From: Archilochus colubris
Lineage: Eukaryota > Chordata > Aves > Apodiformes > Trochilidae
DNA length: 64,000 nt
NCBI GenBank assembly: GCA_023079485.1
Contig: CM041085.1
Span: 30,303,121-30,367,120 of the forward strand
Direction: 5' to 3'
In this document: positions 26,279 to 39,641 of the stretch, piece by piece
Position numbering within the stretch: position 1 is the stretch's first letter
Layout: each line of letters begins with the position of its first letter
The notes under the pieces: generated by a model
Databases searched by the model: none
The model's input: the letters and a program-made list of their open reading frames with translations, nothing else
What the model was told of the DNA's origin: nothing
Translations under genes and position numbers: made by a program

Positions 26279-26611
26279 CTGAAACCCAGCAGGTAACCAT
26301 GGCAACAGGGAAACAGAAACACATATTATTGCATCAGCAAACACTACATAGCAGGGTTCTCTGGCATTTTTTGTCCCGACATTTGGTGTAGTACAAAAGT
26401 TTCTCCCCGGTGAAATCATAGTTTGAAATGTACACTGAGGCAGGTCTAGCACTAGCTTATTAGTACAGCATTGTGAATGCCACTCTAAAATCTGTTTCAA
26501 AAGTCTCCACTCAGCTCCTGTTTTATCTTTCCTCCACCTAAGATCTGTCAGCCTCTGCTGCTTGTGGTTATGTTGTTTTTCAGATAGAATTTTCTGGCTA
26601 AGACTCTCTAC
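26279..26611 (-). CDS. Low-confidence candidate exon or chance ORF
   Basis: The minus strand is open for 155 codons (26174-26641), the longest non-repeat frame outside low-complexity DNA apart from one at 33.3-33.8 kb. Inside it, an acceptor ttcttgtcacccag and a donor TTTCAG|GTGAAGTC would delimit 111 codons in phase 0 at both ends. The N-terminal half is charged and could be helical (RLTDLRWRKDKTGAEWRLLK). No family was recognised. A frame of this length is expected now and then by chance in 64 kb, so it is listed mainly for checking. Confidence 0.15.
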
Positions 26612-26668
26612 CTGGGTGACAAGAAGCACTTCTGCATTCAAAAGGAGCTATGACTTCTACCATTTTAG

Positions 26669-26789
26669 GAAAACAAACAAAAATACACAACCAAAACCAA
26701 ACAATACCCAAACAAAACCAACAAAAAACAAAACAAAAAAAAAGAAACAAGAAAGCTTGAACCAAACAAAAAAAAACCCACAAATACTC
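26669..26789 (+). repeat. A/C-rich low-complexity tract
   Basis: About 120 bases almost without G or T on the plus strand, built of CAAA, CCAAA and A runs. Same type as the tracts at 1.5 and 39.7 kb. Confidence 0.8.
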
Positions 26790-26859
26790 CTGACAATACA
26801 CTCCTTACCTGTGGGATTACATTTTTCTGTTATTCTCGGTTGTGATCCAGATTGCTAGA

Positions 26860-29800
26860 GGGAAGAAGGAAGGGAACAGAAATTACTCAGCCAAGGGGTT
26901 CTCTAGTAATTATCCCTGGAGAAAACAATAGCAGGAGACATGTAAATTACCCAGTTCAATACCTATATTCACCTTCATGGTGCATGTCACAAGAAAAATC
27001 ACTTCAGAAACTGCTTACCTACCTAGAAGTTAGCAAGCTAAGCAAAGCTTAGTAAAAAACCCAACATTTAAAAAGTTTGCAGCACACTTTGAGCCCTCAG
27101 AGTGGCACAGTCTGCCCCAAAATCTTTATTCTGAATAACAGTGCTTTGATACTTGTTACTCAAAAACATCAGCTTAGTGCAGGCATGTCCTGCTGCCTCT
27201 TTGGAAGAGTTAAAGACCTGAATTTGATACCAACTAGTTTATTTAATTCAAGATGAATACTTTTCTATGACAATTGTTTTCAACAGTTGACATGAAAACA
27301 GAACAAAAAAAAAAAATCAGTTACTTACTGTACAGCTGTAGTTAAAAGCAGCTGAAAGCAGTATCTTATCATGGACAGTAATGGACAATTTGTCCTTTAG
27401 ATGGCATCATCCAGGCTGCTTGTAGTGTCCAGAAATACAAAAAGTTGATGATATCACAGCTTCTGGTCACTGGAGTACACCATCCATCATCCTTACTATT
27501 AGTGAGGTGGCAACATAATGAACACAATCAGGAACCATTGATCATCTGTAAGGCAACGGGTTCTCTGATTGCTGTGCAGTCTGTCCCAGAATGACAGAAG
27601 TGCAAAGAAAGTAACTCTTTGCCTACCTACTATATTCATATCTGAATTTTGGGGCCTGTATTATAGTCATTTATAGACATTTCTCACTGCATCAAGTAAT
27701 TTTTTTAGATGAGAATTTACCTCTCTCATTCTCAGATAACATTACTCCTGGGACAAAACCTGCTCCTCCTGAAAATGAGCAATGTATCATACAGTCTCAG
27801 GATATCCTAGGTTGAAGATAATCTGGTCCAGTCCTCCACCCAAAGCATAAATGGCTTCAAAGTTGAACTCACAACAGTTTCCTCTGCTTCTACAAAAGTG
27901 TTTGGCCCTAGCTGCCCAAGCACAAAAGCTTCAGCATTCTTGCTAGTTTAAAAGGCTGTAACCTCTCTTTCCCTAATTAAGGGATTCTTAACACCAGAAC
28001 AAGTGTTTCAAACTAACACTACTGATTAGCAAGTTCTCCAGACACACAGGAAAGAGACAAAAACTCTTGCACCATCATAGATGTGATCCACATCTGGGAT
28101 TCCAGTGCTCTTTGGAAACTGATGATAGCCTTATGAGAAACCATATTTCTGACAGTGTAATGCTCATTTATTTATGTTATGAAATATATGCCATGCAGCA
28201 ACATTTTTTTTTCCATCAAAGACATAAAAACCCCTCTGCATTGTAAGTTGGGAGTAAACTAAAACATAGCTTCATTAATTCATTTGGTATCTATTCAGTC
28301 CTTTATTTAAATTTTAAATGTGAGAGCTAGGGTAGTTTTATATTTTTCCCATTAGATTTTTTTTTAATATGAAACTAAACCAATTAGAGATATGGATATC
28401 TTTAGCACAGTGTAGTTATATTTACAACATACTGTAAAATGTTTTTCCTTCTACTGTAGCTGTTTGTAGCATTCTGCAACATTATATTAACTCCAACAAG
28501 ATAATTGATTTGTATTTAAAGCATGCTAAGCACACAACTGACATTGTAAAATGCAGTAAAAAATATTCAGATAAATGCAGAGGGCATTTCTATTTCAACA
28601 CACATTGGTTTGTAAAGTTATCTTTCACAAGAGCATTTAAAATGATGCACTAGATTTCTGTTGAGCATAGATGCCATGGAAATGTATGCTAGGAAGCAAA
28701 AGTATACACAGCAGGTGGGGTTTTCACAAGACACTCTCTGCTTCAATTTACACAATGCCTCACTAGTTGATTTTTCATCCATGATCTTTTAATCTACTTC
28801 ATTAATACTTCCATCTCATCAAAATGTTAATATTTGTTTTCAAGTTATATTCCAGGTTCAGTGGCTCATTTAGGTCTGTAAGCAAGTGACTGTTCACCTG
28901 AGACAAGACACAGGTTCCCCATAATCATCTGGAAGTACCTGGTACACTGACAGAGATACTCAGTGGAAACTCCACAGTAAGGAAGTCCAGAAGCAGATTA
29001 AACCCTCATTGAGCTCCATACTCAGGCTCTCCACATGGCAAATTCCTTAAATACTACTAGGTGGGATCTCCATAATTTGATCTCATGCTCTTGTGGAAAA
29101 TAAGCCAAAAACTAAGATCTAAACTCTCACATTCTTGCAGTCTATTTGTTTCTGTAAACTACTTAAATCCTGCTATCCAGTTAAACCGGAAATATTTTGA
29201 TGTTACTATAAGCTATGCCTACATAATATTGCTTCCTAAGTTCCCATTAGCCATTGGGAAACTGTCACATTTTGCATCTCAGAAAGGTCCAGCGGTAGTA
29301 CTTGCAGTTAAAACTAAATATTTGATGTACCAAAGTACTGCAAACATATTTGAAAAAAGATTAGGTTTTGATTTATCCTGCATGTTGTTTTGTTGGATTA
29401 TTGATTTGAGTGTTTTTCTTTCATCCTTCATCTCATGTTCCAAGCTGTTATTGCATTCCTGGTAACAATGTCTTAGCTTTGCTTAAAGCTTAGCAGTCAG
29501 CTAAGAAAAACATCTGAAAGTCTTTGAGGGTCTGATCAATTCCATCCAAAAGCCACAGCCTCCTGCCTGAATGCTGTGAATTCACCATGACTGTTCTGTA
29601 TGGAAGACCCATGCACCAATACAGATCTTTCAGCAGGCCTCCCTTCACTTGACTTTTCACTTGTAATACAGCTATTTGTGACACTGTCTTATAAATATTA
29701 ATTTCTCTGTGTGCTGACATCTGGTGTAAATGAGTTGATAAGCAGCAGTCATCAGATGACAACTTTTCAATTTAAAATTCTCACAGAAGTTACATGAGGT

Positions 29801-32800
29801 AACAGCTGTTTTGAAATATATAGAATTGGATTAAATTTGTAGCTGAACATTGCCAGAAGTTCTGGTCATCTCATCTTGAGGGTGCATCACATAACAATAT
29901 AAGAATGAAAATAAGAAATTCTGTTGACCTCAAAGAACTGTGGAAATCAGATGGTAATTTAAAGTGAGAGGTTAAAAACAAGCAGGAATCAGTATTTTTT
30001 ATAATGTGCATAATCACAAAGTAGAATTTATTTTCCCAGATTGTTTTGGCTGTAAAAAATAGAAATAGAGTCAGAAACGGATTTTAAAGACTCAGGGAAG
30101 TTCAAGTCATGGACGAAGTATTTGCTAACATCAAGTAAAGTTTATGACAGCACCAAACCTAAGATATTTTTGAGGCCAGCAGCAGCTTTGTGTAATGGTG
30201 AAGACCTCAAAGGTTTGCAAACAGATTTTGGAAGCTGAAAACATTTTTTCAGGTACCTGGACTAGGTACTATATAGCTGTCCCTAGTTGCTAACCTAAAG
30301 GTAAGTTAATTGAACAGGATCAGCAAAACCATTAAAAATCTGCCAGGGCTAAAGGAGAGAAATCTTTTTGTATGATAGTACAGCTGGACCAGAACCAACT
30401 TTGTTGTATCAAGCTGAGTATCTGCACAAAGCCGCCTCATCCTGAAACTGCAGTTTTGACTCTGCTCTCAGTGATATCTTATCTTACCCTTGAACTGCGT
30501 ACTCCAGAGAATGCACCGGTGCTTTCAGCTTGGTAACATGGGGTGATCAATATGGAAATAAGAGTTACTTTCCTTTTCAGTGGATAATACATTTTAGCTG
30601 CCAAGATACTGGTTTTTACAGTGGCAAAGCTGGCCACCTGCAGGGAACTTACAGAACCCTTTTTCTGATATTTCTAAAGACTGCATCACACAGGCATTGG
30701 AGGCAATGAGAATCAAAGAATTCATGCACTCAGAAGTAGTCAGATCCTCCCATGAAGCAAAATCAGATGTCTTTGAAATATTTAGGGACAGAGCTTTACA
30801 AGAGGCAATTGTCTTAAACCCACAGCACTGACACTTGCAGTGTAATACAGAATCAGCAAAGCTTCTGCTGAGATTCCCCAGATAAATGTATCAGAACTTC
30901 AGCTGAGCGAATATGGTGCTAGATGGCAACCCCTCTAAATAATTGAAATTCCATATAAATACTTATATATACCTGTAAAAGCTGTAAAAGGTCTAAATCA
31001 TTATATTTTACTATACAGGTAATGCAAGTCTCATTCCAAGAAACTTCACAAATATGGAAGCACAGTCTGGCCTTTGGAGCAATGCTAATTTGTTCATAAA
31101 TTAAACTCCTCAAACCCACAAAACTAAACCTAGCTCAAGGTACACATTAAAGTTTTCAGTACCGGTGATGTGAAAATTGTATGTACAAAAGTTTTTGAAA
31201 ATATCACTTTCATTACACCACAAGGGCTATCCTTTTTCTTGTATTAAATGAAGACAAGGTTTGAAATTCCAAAACTATGCAGAAAATGGTAATTCAGTTC
31301 CAGAAATGAAATTTCAGAATTTGGCTTTATTCGAGATTAGAATAAATAATTTAAAGAATTTAAATTATCTGGCTATACCTCATACCTATTAAGTTTATTG
31401 AGACAAAGACCTCTGTATCTACACATCATCACAGCTGTTTATAGCAGAAAATTTGTGATCTCATAACAAACAATACAGGAATAGTTCAACAAAACCTTTA
31501 AAAACTTTACAAACCCATGAAGGCTGCTGTTAATTGTATAGTATTGATTATCTTTAATTATGAGTTCTTTTCTGATTGAATCTAAATCCTTTCAAGATCT
31601 TTCACAAGATCAGTGTGTGCATAAATCTGACATTACCAGGTTTTTTCCTGTTTAATCTCTCCATTAGTATTTGAGTGACACCATTTTCCAGAGCTCTTAT
31701 GATGCACATATAGGTTTCAAATTCAATGTTTATTGTAGAGAATTTTTCCAGTTTTTTAGTACCAGTAGTTGTAAGTTATCTAACTTGTACATTTAGAAAT
31801 ATTTAAGACCTAGTGATTTATACAATCTGTAGTTACTGATATGCTGGCATATAATTAATGCTGTAAAATATTAATGTATCATCTTTACTGCAAAGTATAT
31901 AATTTTGCTGGTTCCCAAGAAAGGACAGAGTTTCCAGTAGGGGAAAAAACTGCATTTTTTAAAAGCTTGTGCTTTCCAGAACATCAGTTACAAGGTTAAG
32001 ATATCAGGTGTTGCTGGTATATAGGAGAAGAAAAAATGTTTCTTCTAGATTTTCCTAGTGGTAACTCTTAAAAATTGTCTGCTGCATTAACGTAGTTTGT
32101 GAAAACACTCATCAAACAGATCATCTGAGCCCCAAATCATTGAATGTCTCTACAGGGGGCTGAACTAGTTTTTGATTCTAAGCCTTCTGATACTTGGTCT
32201 TCTTTCCATATGTTATGAAAAATAAATTAATTTCGAAGTGAGATGACTAATAACCACAGTAAGTCAAAAGGTCAGCAAAGGAAATGTCCCATTTGTGTTG
32301 GCTGTACAAACTATCTGATAGTACAGACTACTTCACAGCTAACAATGCTTTTTGCCATTCCAAAAGGAGAAAAAACTAGCTCCAGTCTTTGATCAGACAT
32401 TCTCTGAGTCAGATTCTTTCAGCTGAGTTCTTATCTTCCCCCTCTTGGAATAATAAATAATAAATACAAGTCACCGCTGCTTTTCAGAGACACTACTTTT
32501 AATCAGAAAAAAGATTCTATTTATTTATTTATTTTTACTTTCTAACTTCCTTGCTGTCCTGTGAAGATGAAAGTTGCTATATGAATGCAAATTTTATTCA
32601 TTTATTCAATCATTTATCCAGCTCCAGCTTTTGATAAATATAATAAGACTCATCTCTTGAACAGAAAAGAGGCTGACTGATTCCATTTCAGAATTAATGG
32701 TTACAAAGAACTTCATGCATTCTGCAGGAATAAGCCCTCAAATAGAAAGGAAATGTGACACTTCTGTTTCCAATTATGTTTTAACACTAGGCAATCTTTT

Positions 32801-33060
32801 TTATAGTTGTATATTAAGCAAAACCAGATTTTCATAAAATTTCTTTTATGAACACCCCAAAAATGTTTCTTTTTATATCTATGGTGAGATTTAGACACTC
32901 CAGAAAAAAATAATTTTAATTTCTTTTAGTGAACAGACATATAGTGAAGATTACTTTTTTCCATTCAGGAAGATATTTCTTTGTTTCTCTGAGGTATCTA
33001 TCAGTCAGTCCTCTTTTTCATTTTAACTTTTGACATAAAGCATTAGAGGATTCTTCCTTA
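26860..33060. other. Unique AT-rich sequence, no gene recognised
   Basis: No gene could be supported. A minus-strand frame at 29490-29720 follows an acceptor-like site at 29721 and runs to a stop, with no good donor or poly(A) signal. A diverged stretch near 27795-27860 ('gaagataatctggtccagtc') faintly resembles a minus-strand CR1 tail but is too weak to call. A short TTTA repeat lies at 32518-32537. Confidence 0.45.
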
Positions 33061-33076
33061 TGTAGCATTTGGAAAT

Positions 33077-33082
33077 TTTATT
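33077..33082 (-). terminator. Candidate poly(A) signal AATAAA
   Basis: AATAAA is read on the minus strand about 240 bases beyond the stop codon of the candidate terminal exon at 33323-33710. Its position suits a 3' untranslated region, but this hexamer is common in AT-rich DNA. Confidence 0.2.
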
Positions 33083-33322
33083 AAATCTCTCTACCCAGCC
33101 ACATTTTCTTACTAGAGAATTATTTTACTCCTATTTTACTTTGGTTTTCAAAAATGTACACTACACAATTTGCAAACAGGACAAAGGCATTCTGGTATGT
33201 GGAAGATTAAAGGACAAAAAGAGGCTAATCTTGCACTACTTTCATGCTTCAAAAGTGTAACTGAAACAGTGCTTTTTTGGAGTTAGTGAAGTATTACTGG
33301 AGATTTAGAAAATACCTTATCC

Positions 33323-33710
33323 TTATTTAAGCAGAAGCACAACACTGTTGAAGCACTTCTTTTCATGAGAATGGTGACCAGCTGAAACCTGCATTTCAAT
33401 ATCCAGGGAGAAAAACAGGGAAAAAACATCTCCAGATCGATTTGAACTCAGACACCCAAGAGAGCATCTTTTTTCTGAAAGCATTTGTGGCTCAATAAGT
33501 TGTGAGGTCTCTATAGTGATTGCTGGATGAATAACAGCCTGGGTATTTTCAGGGTGTTGCAGTGTCTCCATCTCAGATTTTAGGAGTTCTGCTTTTATCT
33601 TTTCTGTAGTACAAGTCTGAAATTCTTTTGTTAAATGGGATTTTGAGCTACAGCACCCTGTGAAGCTGTTGATTTTATCCAGAATGTTGGGAGGTGTTTG
33701 AACATGATTC
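33323..33710 (-). CDS. Candidate terminal exon of an unidentified gene
   Basis: On the minus strand a strong acceptor (ggtactttttgcatctcttgtag) is followed by one carried base and 128 sense codons, ending in TAA at 33323. The peptide is polar and acidic-basic mixed, with TEKIKAELLKSEMETLQHPE in the first half and cysteine- and serine-rich stretches. This looks like a low-complexity C-terminal tail rather than a known domain. An AATAAA lies about 240 bases downstream. The open frame extends upstream of the acceptor, so splicing is inferred. No upstream partner exon was identified within the window. Confidence 0.3.
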
Positions 33711-34178
33711 CTACAAGAGATGCAAAAAGTACCACATAGAGTGATTAGAAATCTCCTTATAATTTTTTTGTTGTTGTTACACAAGAAAACCATGCAAATA
33801 ACCATGTAAATGCCATTGTATCTTACCAACTGCCTTCTTATTGCCTAATGCACTCTACACAGGACTAACATCTTCAGATATTTTCAGTGCACTCAACTGA
33901 TTCCTCCAACAATTCTTTCTTTATGAAAAAACCTTTTTATTGATTGCATGCCCAGATATCTCACCAAGGTGTGCTTTTGCAGGCAGTAGTTCTAAGGTTC
34001 AGAATGGAGGCATAGCTCAAGTAACTTTTTTAAAAACTTAAAAGCACTTACAATTAACTCTCAGCATGGTCATAGGGACAGTGTTCACCTATATGAAGTT
34101 TCAGGAAGTTTTAGAAAGACACTGTTTTTGTTGCAGTGTCTGTAGCTGAAACTGTAGAATATGTAGCATCACCTTCTT

Positions 34179-34290
34179 ATAGAATCATAGAATAGTTTAT
34201 GTTGGAAGGAACCTTAAAGATCATCGAGTTCCAATCCCTCATACCATGGGCAAGGGCACCTTGCACTAGACCAATTCTTCATCTGATTTC
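34179..34290 (-). mobile_element. CR1 LINE 3' end, minus strand
   Basis: 'atagaatcatagaatagttt' followed by 'gttggaaggaaccttaaaga', 'tcatcgagttcc' and 'ccatgggcaagggcacc' is the reverse complement of the CR1 3' terminus. Only about 110 bp remain. It lies 100 bp from a plus-strand CR1 ORF2 fragment, so the two are head to head. Confidence 0.9.
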
Positions 34291-34389
34291 TACTCTTTGC
34301 CATTATTCTGTCTTCAGGGACAGTGCAATCTCAAGTCCAAAATCCTCAGCCTAAAGTGTGAGAAGACCAGTGAGTCTCACCACTGTGCC

Positions 34390-34800
34390 AGACATAAACA
34401 TGGAGCAGATCCTCCTAGCATCTGCACATGAAAACAATGAGGTGACTGGTGACAGCCAACATGACTTCACAAAGGGCAAATTGTGCCTTAGGAATATGGT
34501 GTCAACAGAGTTACAGCTCTGGTAGATATGGGAAGAGCAACTGACATGATCTGGACTTCTCCAAGGTGTTTAACACTCATGCACATGACATCCCTCTCTC
34601 TAAGATAGAGAGATGTTTTTCATGGATGGACCACTCAATGGACAAGGAGCTGGCTAGAAGGTCACACTCAAATTGTGATCAATGACTCGATGTCTACCTG
34701 AAGACCAGTGACAAGTGGAGTCCCACAGGGGTCTGTTCTGGGTCCAGTAGTGTTTAAGGTCTTTGTTAGCAGCATGGACAAAGGCATGGAGTGCACCTCA
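34390..34800 (+). pseudogene. CR1 ORF2 reverse-transcriptase fragment, broken
   Basis: Plus-strand pieces in changing frames match the central reverse-transcriptase part of CR1 ORF2: MEQILL, then DSQHDFTKGKLC, then GRATDM, then DLDFSKVFNT, ending with a match to the [11 protein letters not shown] region ('agtcccacaggggtctgttc'). The conserved aspartate motif of the palm is in the LDF segment. Several frameshifts and stops make it non-functional. The copy stops before the YADD motif and has no CR1 3' tail attached, which is atypical because CR1 copies normally keep their 3' end. Confidence 0.85.
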
Positions 34801-37800
34801 AAATGGCTAAAAGTTAATATCTTCTTTTTTCCCAGAGCAAACATAGATGAACGAATTAAAATAAATTTACAGGATAATATTTAGAGGATGTGTCAGCTAA
34901 GCACTCAAACAAAAACATAAAGTTAGAAGAAGACTCCACATTTTCACAGAAAGTAACATTTAGGAACATAGAATGTGTAAGAACATGAGTGAAATTCCAC
35001 AGTGGATGGACATTGTCCCTTCCAGATGATTCAAATAAGAAGTCAGGAAAGAGAAGATTTTCTGTGTCCTGATTTATTTCAGTAAATAAATAACTTTAAA
35101 AATAACTTCAAAAATAACTTAAAATTAAGTCAGCTTGATTTATTTTGCCAATATGAGCACTGAAATCATAACAAATTCATAATTAAATAATATAAAAATG
35201 TGATCACTACAATTCTGCTGTGTTACCCTTCAAAAGGGTAACTATTCAAGGAAAATTCTGACTAATAAAAAAAAATTTATTTGTGTTACTGTTGCACATT
35301 AATTGCTAACATTTTATTTCTTATAAACTCCACCTCTTTATCTTGTTGAATGCATTTTACTTCATTATAACTTAGTTCCTCGTGCATTAATAGCTTTGTT
35401 CAGATAGTGTTAGTCTGTTGGAATGGCATTTTCAGTAAAGAGGACTTCCTTGTGTCCCTTTGTAAGTATTTAATCCTGATACAATGATTCACAAAAGGAA
35501 GGCACATACCCAGGAGGCCTCATTTGAGCAGTAGTGGTTTTTTGCCTCAGTTCTATTGACTTTGACTGCTGAGGATTATTAGCCAGTCTTGTCTAGAAAA
35601 CATGATGTTGTTTGTTATGTTTGTTTCACTGAAGTTATACCTGCCTGTTATTAAAAAAGCTGCTTCCAGTGCTAAATATTACAGTAATTTCTTCACAAAA
35701 AGCATCTCTGGGAACCTTCTCCAAGAGAGAATTCCACAGCTTTAGAACAGTCACTGTTGTTAAATCAGTGACAAAGAAAATTTAAAATTAAATAATATTC
35801 TTTTTCAGATATTCCTCTTAAGAACATATAAGACTGTAATAAGAACATATTAATCTGTAATCCTAATGCATGAAGTCACCCAGGAATCTATAACTTCAGG
35901 TCTCTGAATAGGAGATGTGAATTCTGAGTAAGGAAGAACTATTTCCAAGTATTATCTTGGCCCATTCATACTGAATAGATACAGGATTTCACTGGTTTTA
36001 TTGCAATTTCTGGAAGTCTTCAGAGATCTACAGGCTTGTGATCCCAAGCTAAGCACAATAGCAGAGGAGAAACAGTTGAAGAGGAAATAAGGTTTTATGA
36101 GCTCTTTATAAATTTGCCCTCTGTGCCCACATGCACATCACTGCTCAGCCTGAGTGCTGTGGTCTTCTCTGTTTTCTCTGTCCTACCTAACAACTTTTTG
36201 ATGAGCAACACAATTACCTGTCCACAGATTCATTATGAAAGACTAAAAATGTTTTGTTAGAATCCCTCTAGACAAATTCCATGAGCATACCAGTCACTTG
36301 TCTTTTCACAGTAATCTTTTAAAAATAAACCATGGCATTCAAGGTGAAGTCAATCTTTTGTCCAAGCTCCCTCACTGTGCACTGATTTTCTTTACTTTCA
36401 AGAGAAGTTTTTAAACTAATATGGATTTCCTTTTGCTCTAGTTCTCCTGAAGTTTTGCACTGACAGTCAGCACCACCAGTAGAAGTGTGGGGTGCACTGT
36501 TGTCTGCAGTGCATAAGAACAGCCCTCTTTTTTGTTTGTGTCACCATTCAACAGCAAGTAACAGGAGTTCAGGTTAAGAAGAGAAGTTCCTGTATCCTGT
36601 TTACCATGCACAACTGCTGAAAAGCTTCACGAAGTGTTTAGTGCCATCTGCTCTCACCTGTAACCATCAGGCTCTCAGGTACAGCTTTAACTCCCAGTGT
36701 GAGCCCAGAAATACCAGGACATTGCACAAGACAGTCCAGACAGTTCACCACACTGTGGGATGGCCAGAAGAAGCATCCATAAGTGGCACAATCTTCATGC
36801 TCAGGCTGCTCACCTGTACCAGTTAAGGCCCTGGAGTCTCCTCATACTGCAGCTTTCTGCTTCTGAAGCCAAGCAGTGTGATGTCCTGTAACCTGTTATA
36901 ATCCCTTCTGCTTCTCACATGCACCCTTAGTTTTAGAGCAACAGACTACCACAGTGATTTGGTGTGTTCATGAAACCAGATGTGATGATCCTGAAAGGGA
37001 AGAACGGGGACTCTAGAGTTAGTAGAAATGCAGTAGGACAAATCGCAGGCTGCATTGCCAAACCCTACAAATGATTCAAACAGTTTTACTTTATCAGGTT
37101 TGCCAGGGTTGTCGCTTCTTTTCAGACTGGATCTTTCTAGCTCTGAATCTCTTTCAAGATATTTTCTCCTAATCTACCTATTTAAAAGTAAATTGAAACA
37201 TGGAAAGTTGCTTCATTTCCAAGCCTCTCCACAAATACATGAACAGCACTAGGCAGACTGTTTAAATTCTCTTTTTTGCTCTATATAGTTCACAGGTAGA
37301 ATAAGTAAGAATTCATAAGAATTATGAAAGACTGAATTTCTTCTTTGGTCTTGGTCAAACTGATAGATTTTCTTTTTACCATAATCCTTTCTTCATGTAA
37401 TTCTCTACTGATTTCAATTAAGTTCTCACCAGGTTTACACCTCCAGCTGAGGATTTTTCTTTCCTCTAGCCAATCTGGTTTTTAGACTGTTTTTCAAGGC
37501 TTCAAATCCAATGAAAACCCAAGAGAGCAATAGCAAAAAATTGGCTAAGTGTTAGGAAATTAACTACTTATAATCTCTTACTGTGAAATTCCTTTAAATG
37601 CCCTTCTTCACAGATGGGCACCAGTGAATCTAAAGAGATGGTTAATGATTCTCATGAAATACATTACACTCAAAATTGTTTTGAAAGGTTAATTAAAAAA
37701 GGTGTCTCTCTAAAGAAAGTTGACAGAGGGTTATTTATCAGATTATGGCTAAGGAACTGGTCTGCAACATCAGGGATGGCTATGTGGGTAACTTTTCAAG

Positions 37801-38990
37801 ACACCCTATGAAAATTCTGGACAAAGTAACTGCTTAGCCCTTCTCCTATCTTTGAAAGTGTTATAAGGCCTGTCCTATTCTTTGCAGTTTAGGACAAATA
37901 AATTTACTACTACAATACTAATGAATGCCAGGATAGGCCTGAAAACAGTCAGCTGTGTTCATATTACATAGCTGCCCTGTGTGGTGTTGCAGATTCCCCT
38001 GTTTGCTGAGTCATGGTGCAACATCAACATCAAACATCATTTTTCTTGCTTTAGTTACAAATGCAGTGGGCCTAATATTTTTCTTGTTTTGATAAAAAGT
38101 GCATCATGCTGATACCATCTGGGACTTTCTGATCTTCCTGATTGAAGCAGCAAGCTTAGATAACTGGGCACCTTTTTGTCTGAGTGCAACCATAGTGATT
38201 TTGGATGATGAGGCACTCCCTAACCATACCTCAAATTCTGTTTGCAGGACATACCTGAGACCCGTTTTTGCTAGTAGCACAGGGCCACTTTGAAAGTTGT
38301 CAAAAATTACTTAACCCAAATCATAGCTGTCATGGAAAAGTAATGACTGAAACCAATCATCTTGGACCCTACAAATAGTGATCTCAAGAAGGAGGCTCTT
38401 GGGAGCCCTCTGGGATTACACTGAGCTGTGGCCACATCACTTGTCTCATGGAGAAAGCTGGTTCATCCAGTTGAAAGAGTGAGTTGCCAACCACTTGTCT
38501 TAAGTAGAGGGGGAAATCAAATTATGTAGGACTGCTAGGATTTGACTGAGCTGGATAATCAGTGGGAGAAGAATGAAACTTCTTCGATGATATTAAGTAA
38601 TAAAATTTACCATCTTAACAGGTTAATACCTTTGTCTATGTGAGTTCGTGAATGATATAATTTAGAAACTCTGCCAGATTTTTACTGAAACCTCTGTATT
38701 ATAACTGATTATTACTGATTTTTGATTATTGATTAGGCTATTAGAAATTCTTATACTTTAATTTGTGCTTCAATATGTGCACAAATTAAAATCCCTACAC
38801 TTAAGTCCCTTAGTTGTAAACCTTTGACCAAGTTTGGGATGAGGAGTGGATTCAGCTGCAACTAGAATCCTCTCTGAGAAGGAATTTAGAACACAAGTAG
38901 GTCCACTCTGAACCTCATGATTCAACATGAGGGCCTTCTTCATTATTTTCCCTAATTGCCATCCAAATCACTCCAGCCCATCCTCAAGTC
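34801..38990. other. Unique AT-rich sequence, no gene recognised
   Basis: No gene or transposon could be supported. Short plus-strand frames at 36641, 37055, 37614 and 38099 lack convincing splice boundaries. Somewhat higher GC at 36600-36900 and 38330-38560 is unexplained. Confidence 0.5.
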
Positions 38991-39395
38991 ACAGAATCAT
39001 AGAATTATGGAATGTCTTTGGTTGGAAGTGACCTTCAAGATCATCCAGGCCAACCTTCAACTAACACTGTAAGCTCACCAGTGAGCCATGACCACTGAGC
39101 CATGTCCCTAAGAACCCAGTCCACATGCTGTTTATCTGCCTCCAGTGATGGTGACTTCATCACAGTGCTGAGCAGACTATTCCAATGTTTGATAACCCTT
39201 TAAATGAAAAAATATTTCCTAATACCAGGCTAAATCTACCCTGGTGTTGCATGAAGCCTATCCCTGTAGCATGTCCCCCCTATCCCTGTAACAATAATTT
39301 CTCTTGATCCCTGTATAAATCACTCCCATCCTTTTTATAACCCCTACATGACCCTTTCACATAGTAAGTAATAGAGTGAACCTTGACACTGAATT
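38991..39395 (-). mobile_element. CR1 LINE 3' region, minus strand
   Basis: Reading the plus strand, the block starts 'cacagaatcatagaattatg' and runs through 'ggttggaagtgaccttcaag', 'gatggtgacttcatcac', 'cagactattccaatgtttga', 'aaatatttcctaat' and 'ctaaatctaccctggtg'. This is the reverse complement of the CR1 C-terminal coding region and tail. About 400 bp remain, diverged and without a usable frame. The distal boundary near 39395 is approximate. Confidence 0.9.
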
Positions 39396-39641
39396 TTGTT
39401 ACATCACTCTTTCATAAATCCATATTAAAAAATCTCCTTTTCCTGATATCTTTGTCGGTGATCTTTTAAGTGGCCTTAAGACCTTCCACTCTTATCTTTA
39501 ACACCTTGTTTCTGAAGAAACATCAATACTGAAAATAATCTACAAATTCTTTGTTTACATAATTTGCATCTATTTTCTAAAAAGGAGAGGATTTTTTTAT
39601 TTTATGTTTGACTGTAGTGAGACAGGACCAGGTGCCCTGAG

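Noticed and set aside
27795..27890. Possible minus-strand CR1 tail
   Set aside because: Only a short loose resemblance ('aatctggtccagtcctccac'); too diverged to call without an alignment.
29490..29720. Minus-strand frame after an acceptor-like site, ending at a stop
   Set aside because: Residue pattern looked protein-like but there is no good donor, no nearby AATAAA and no recognised family.
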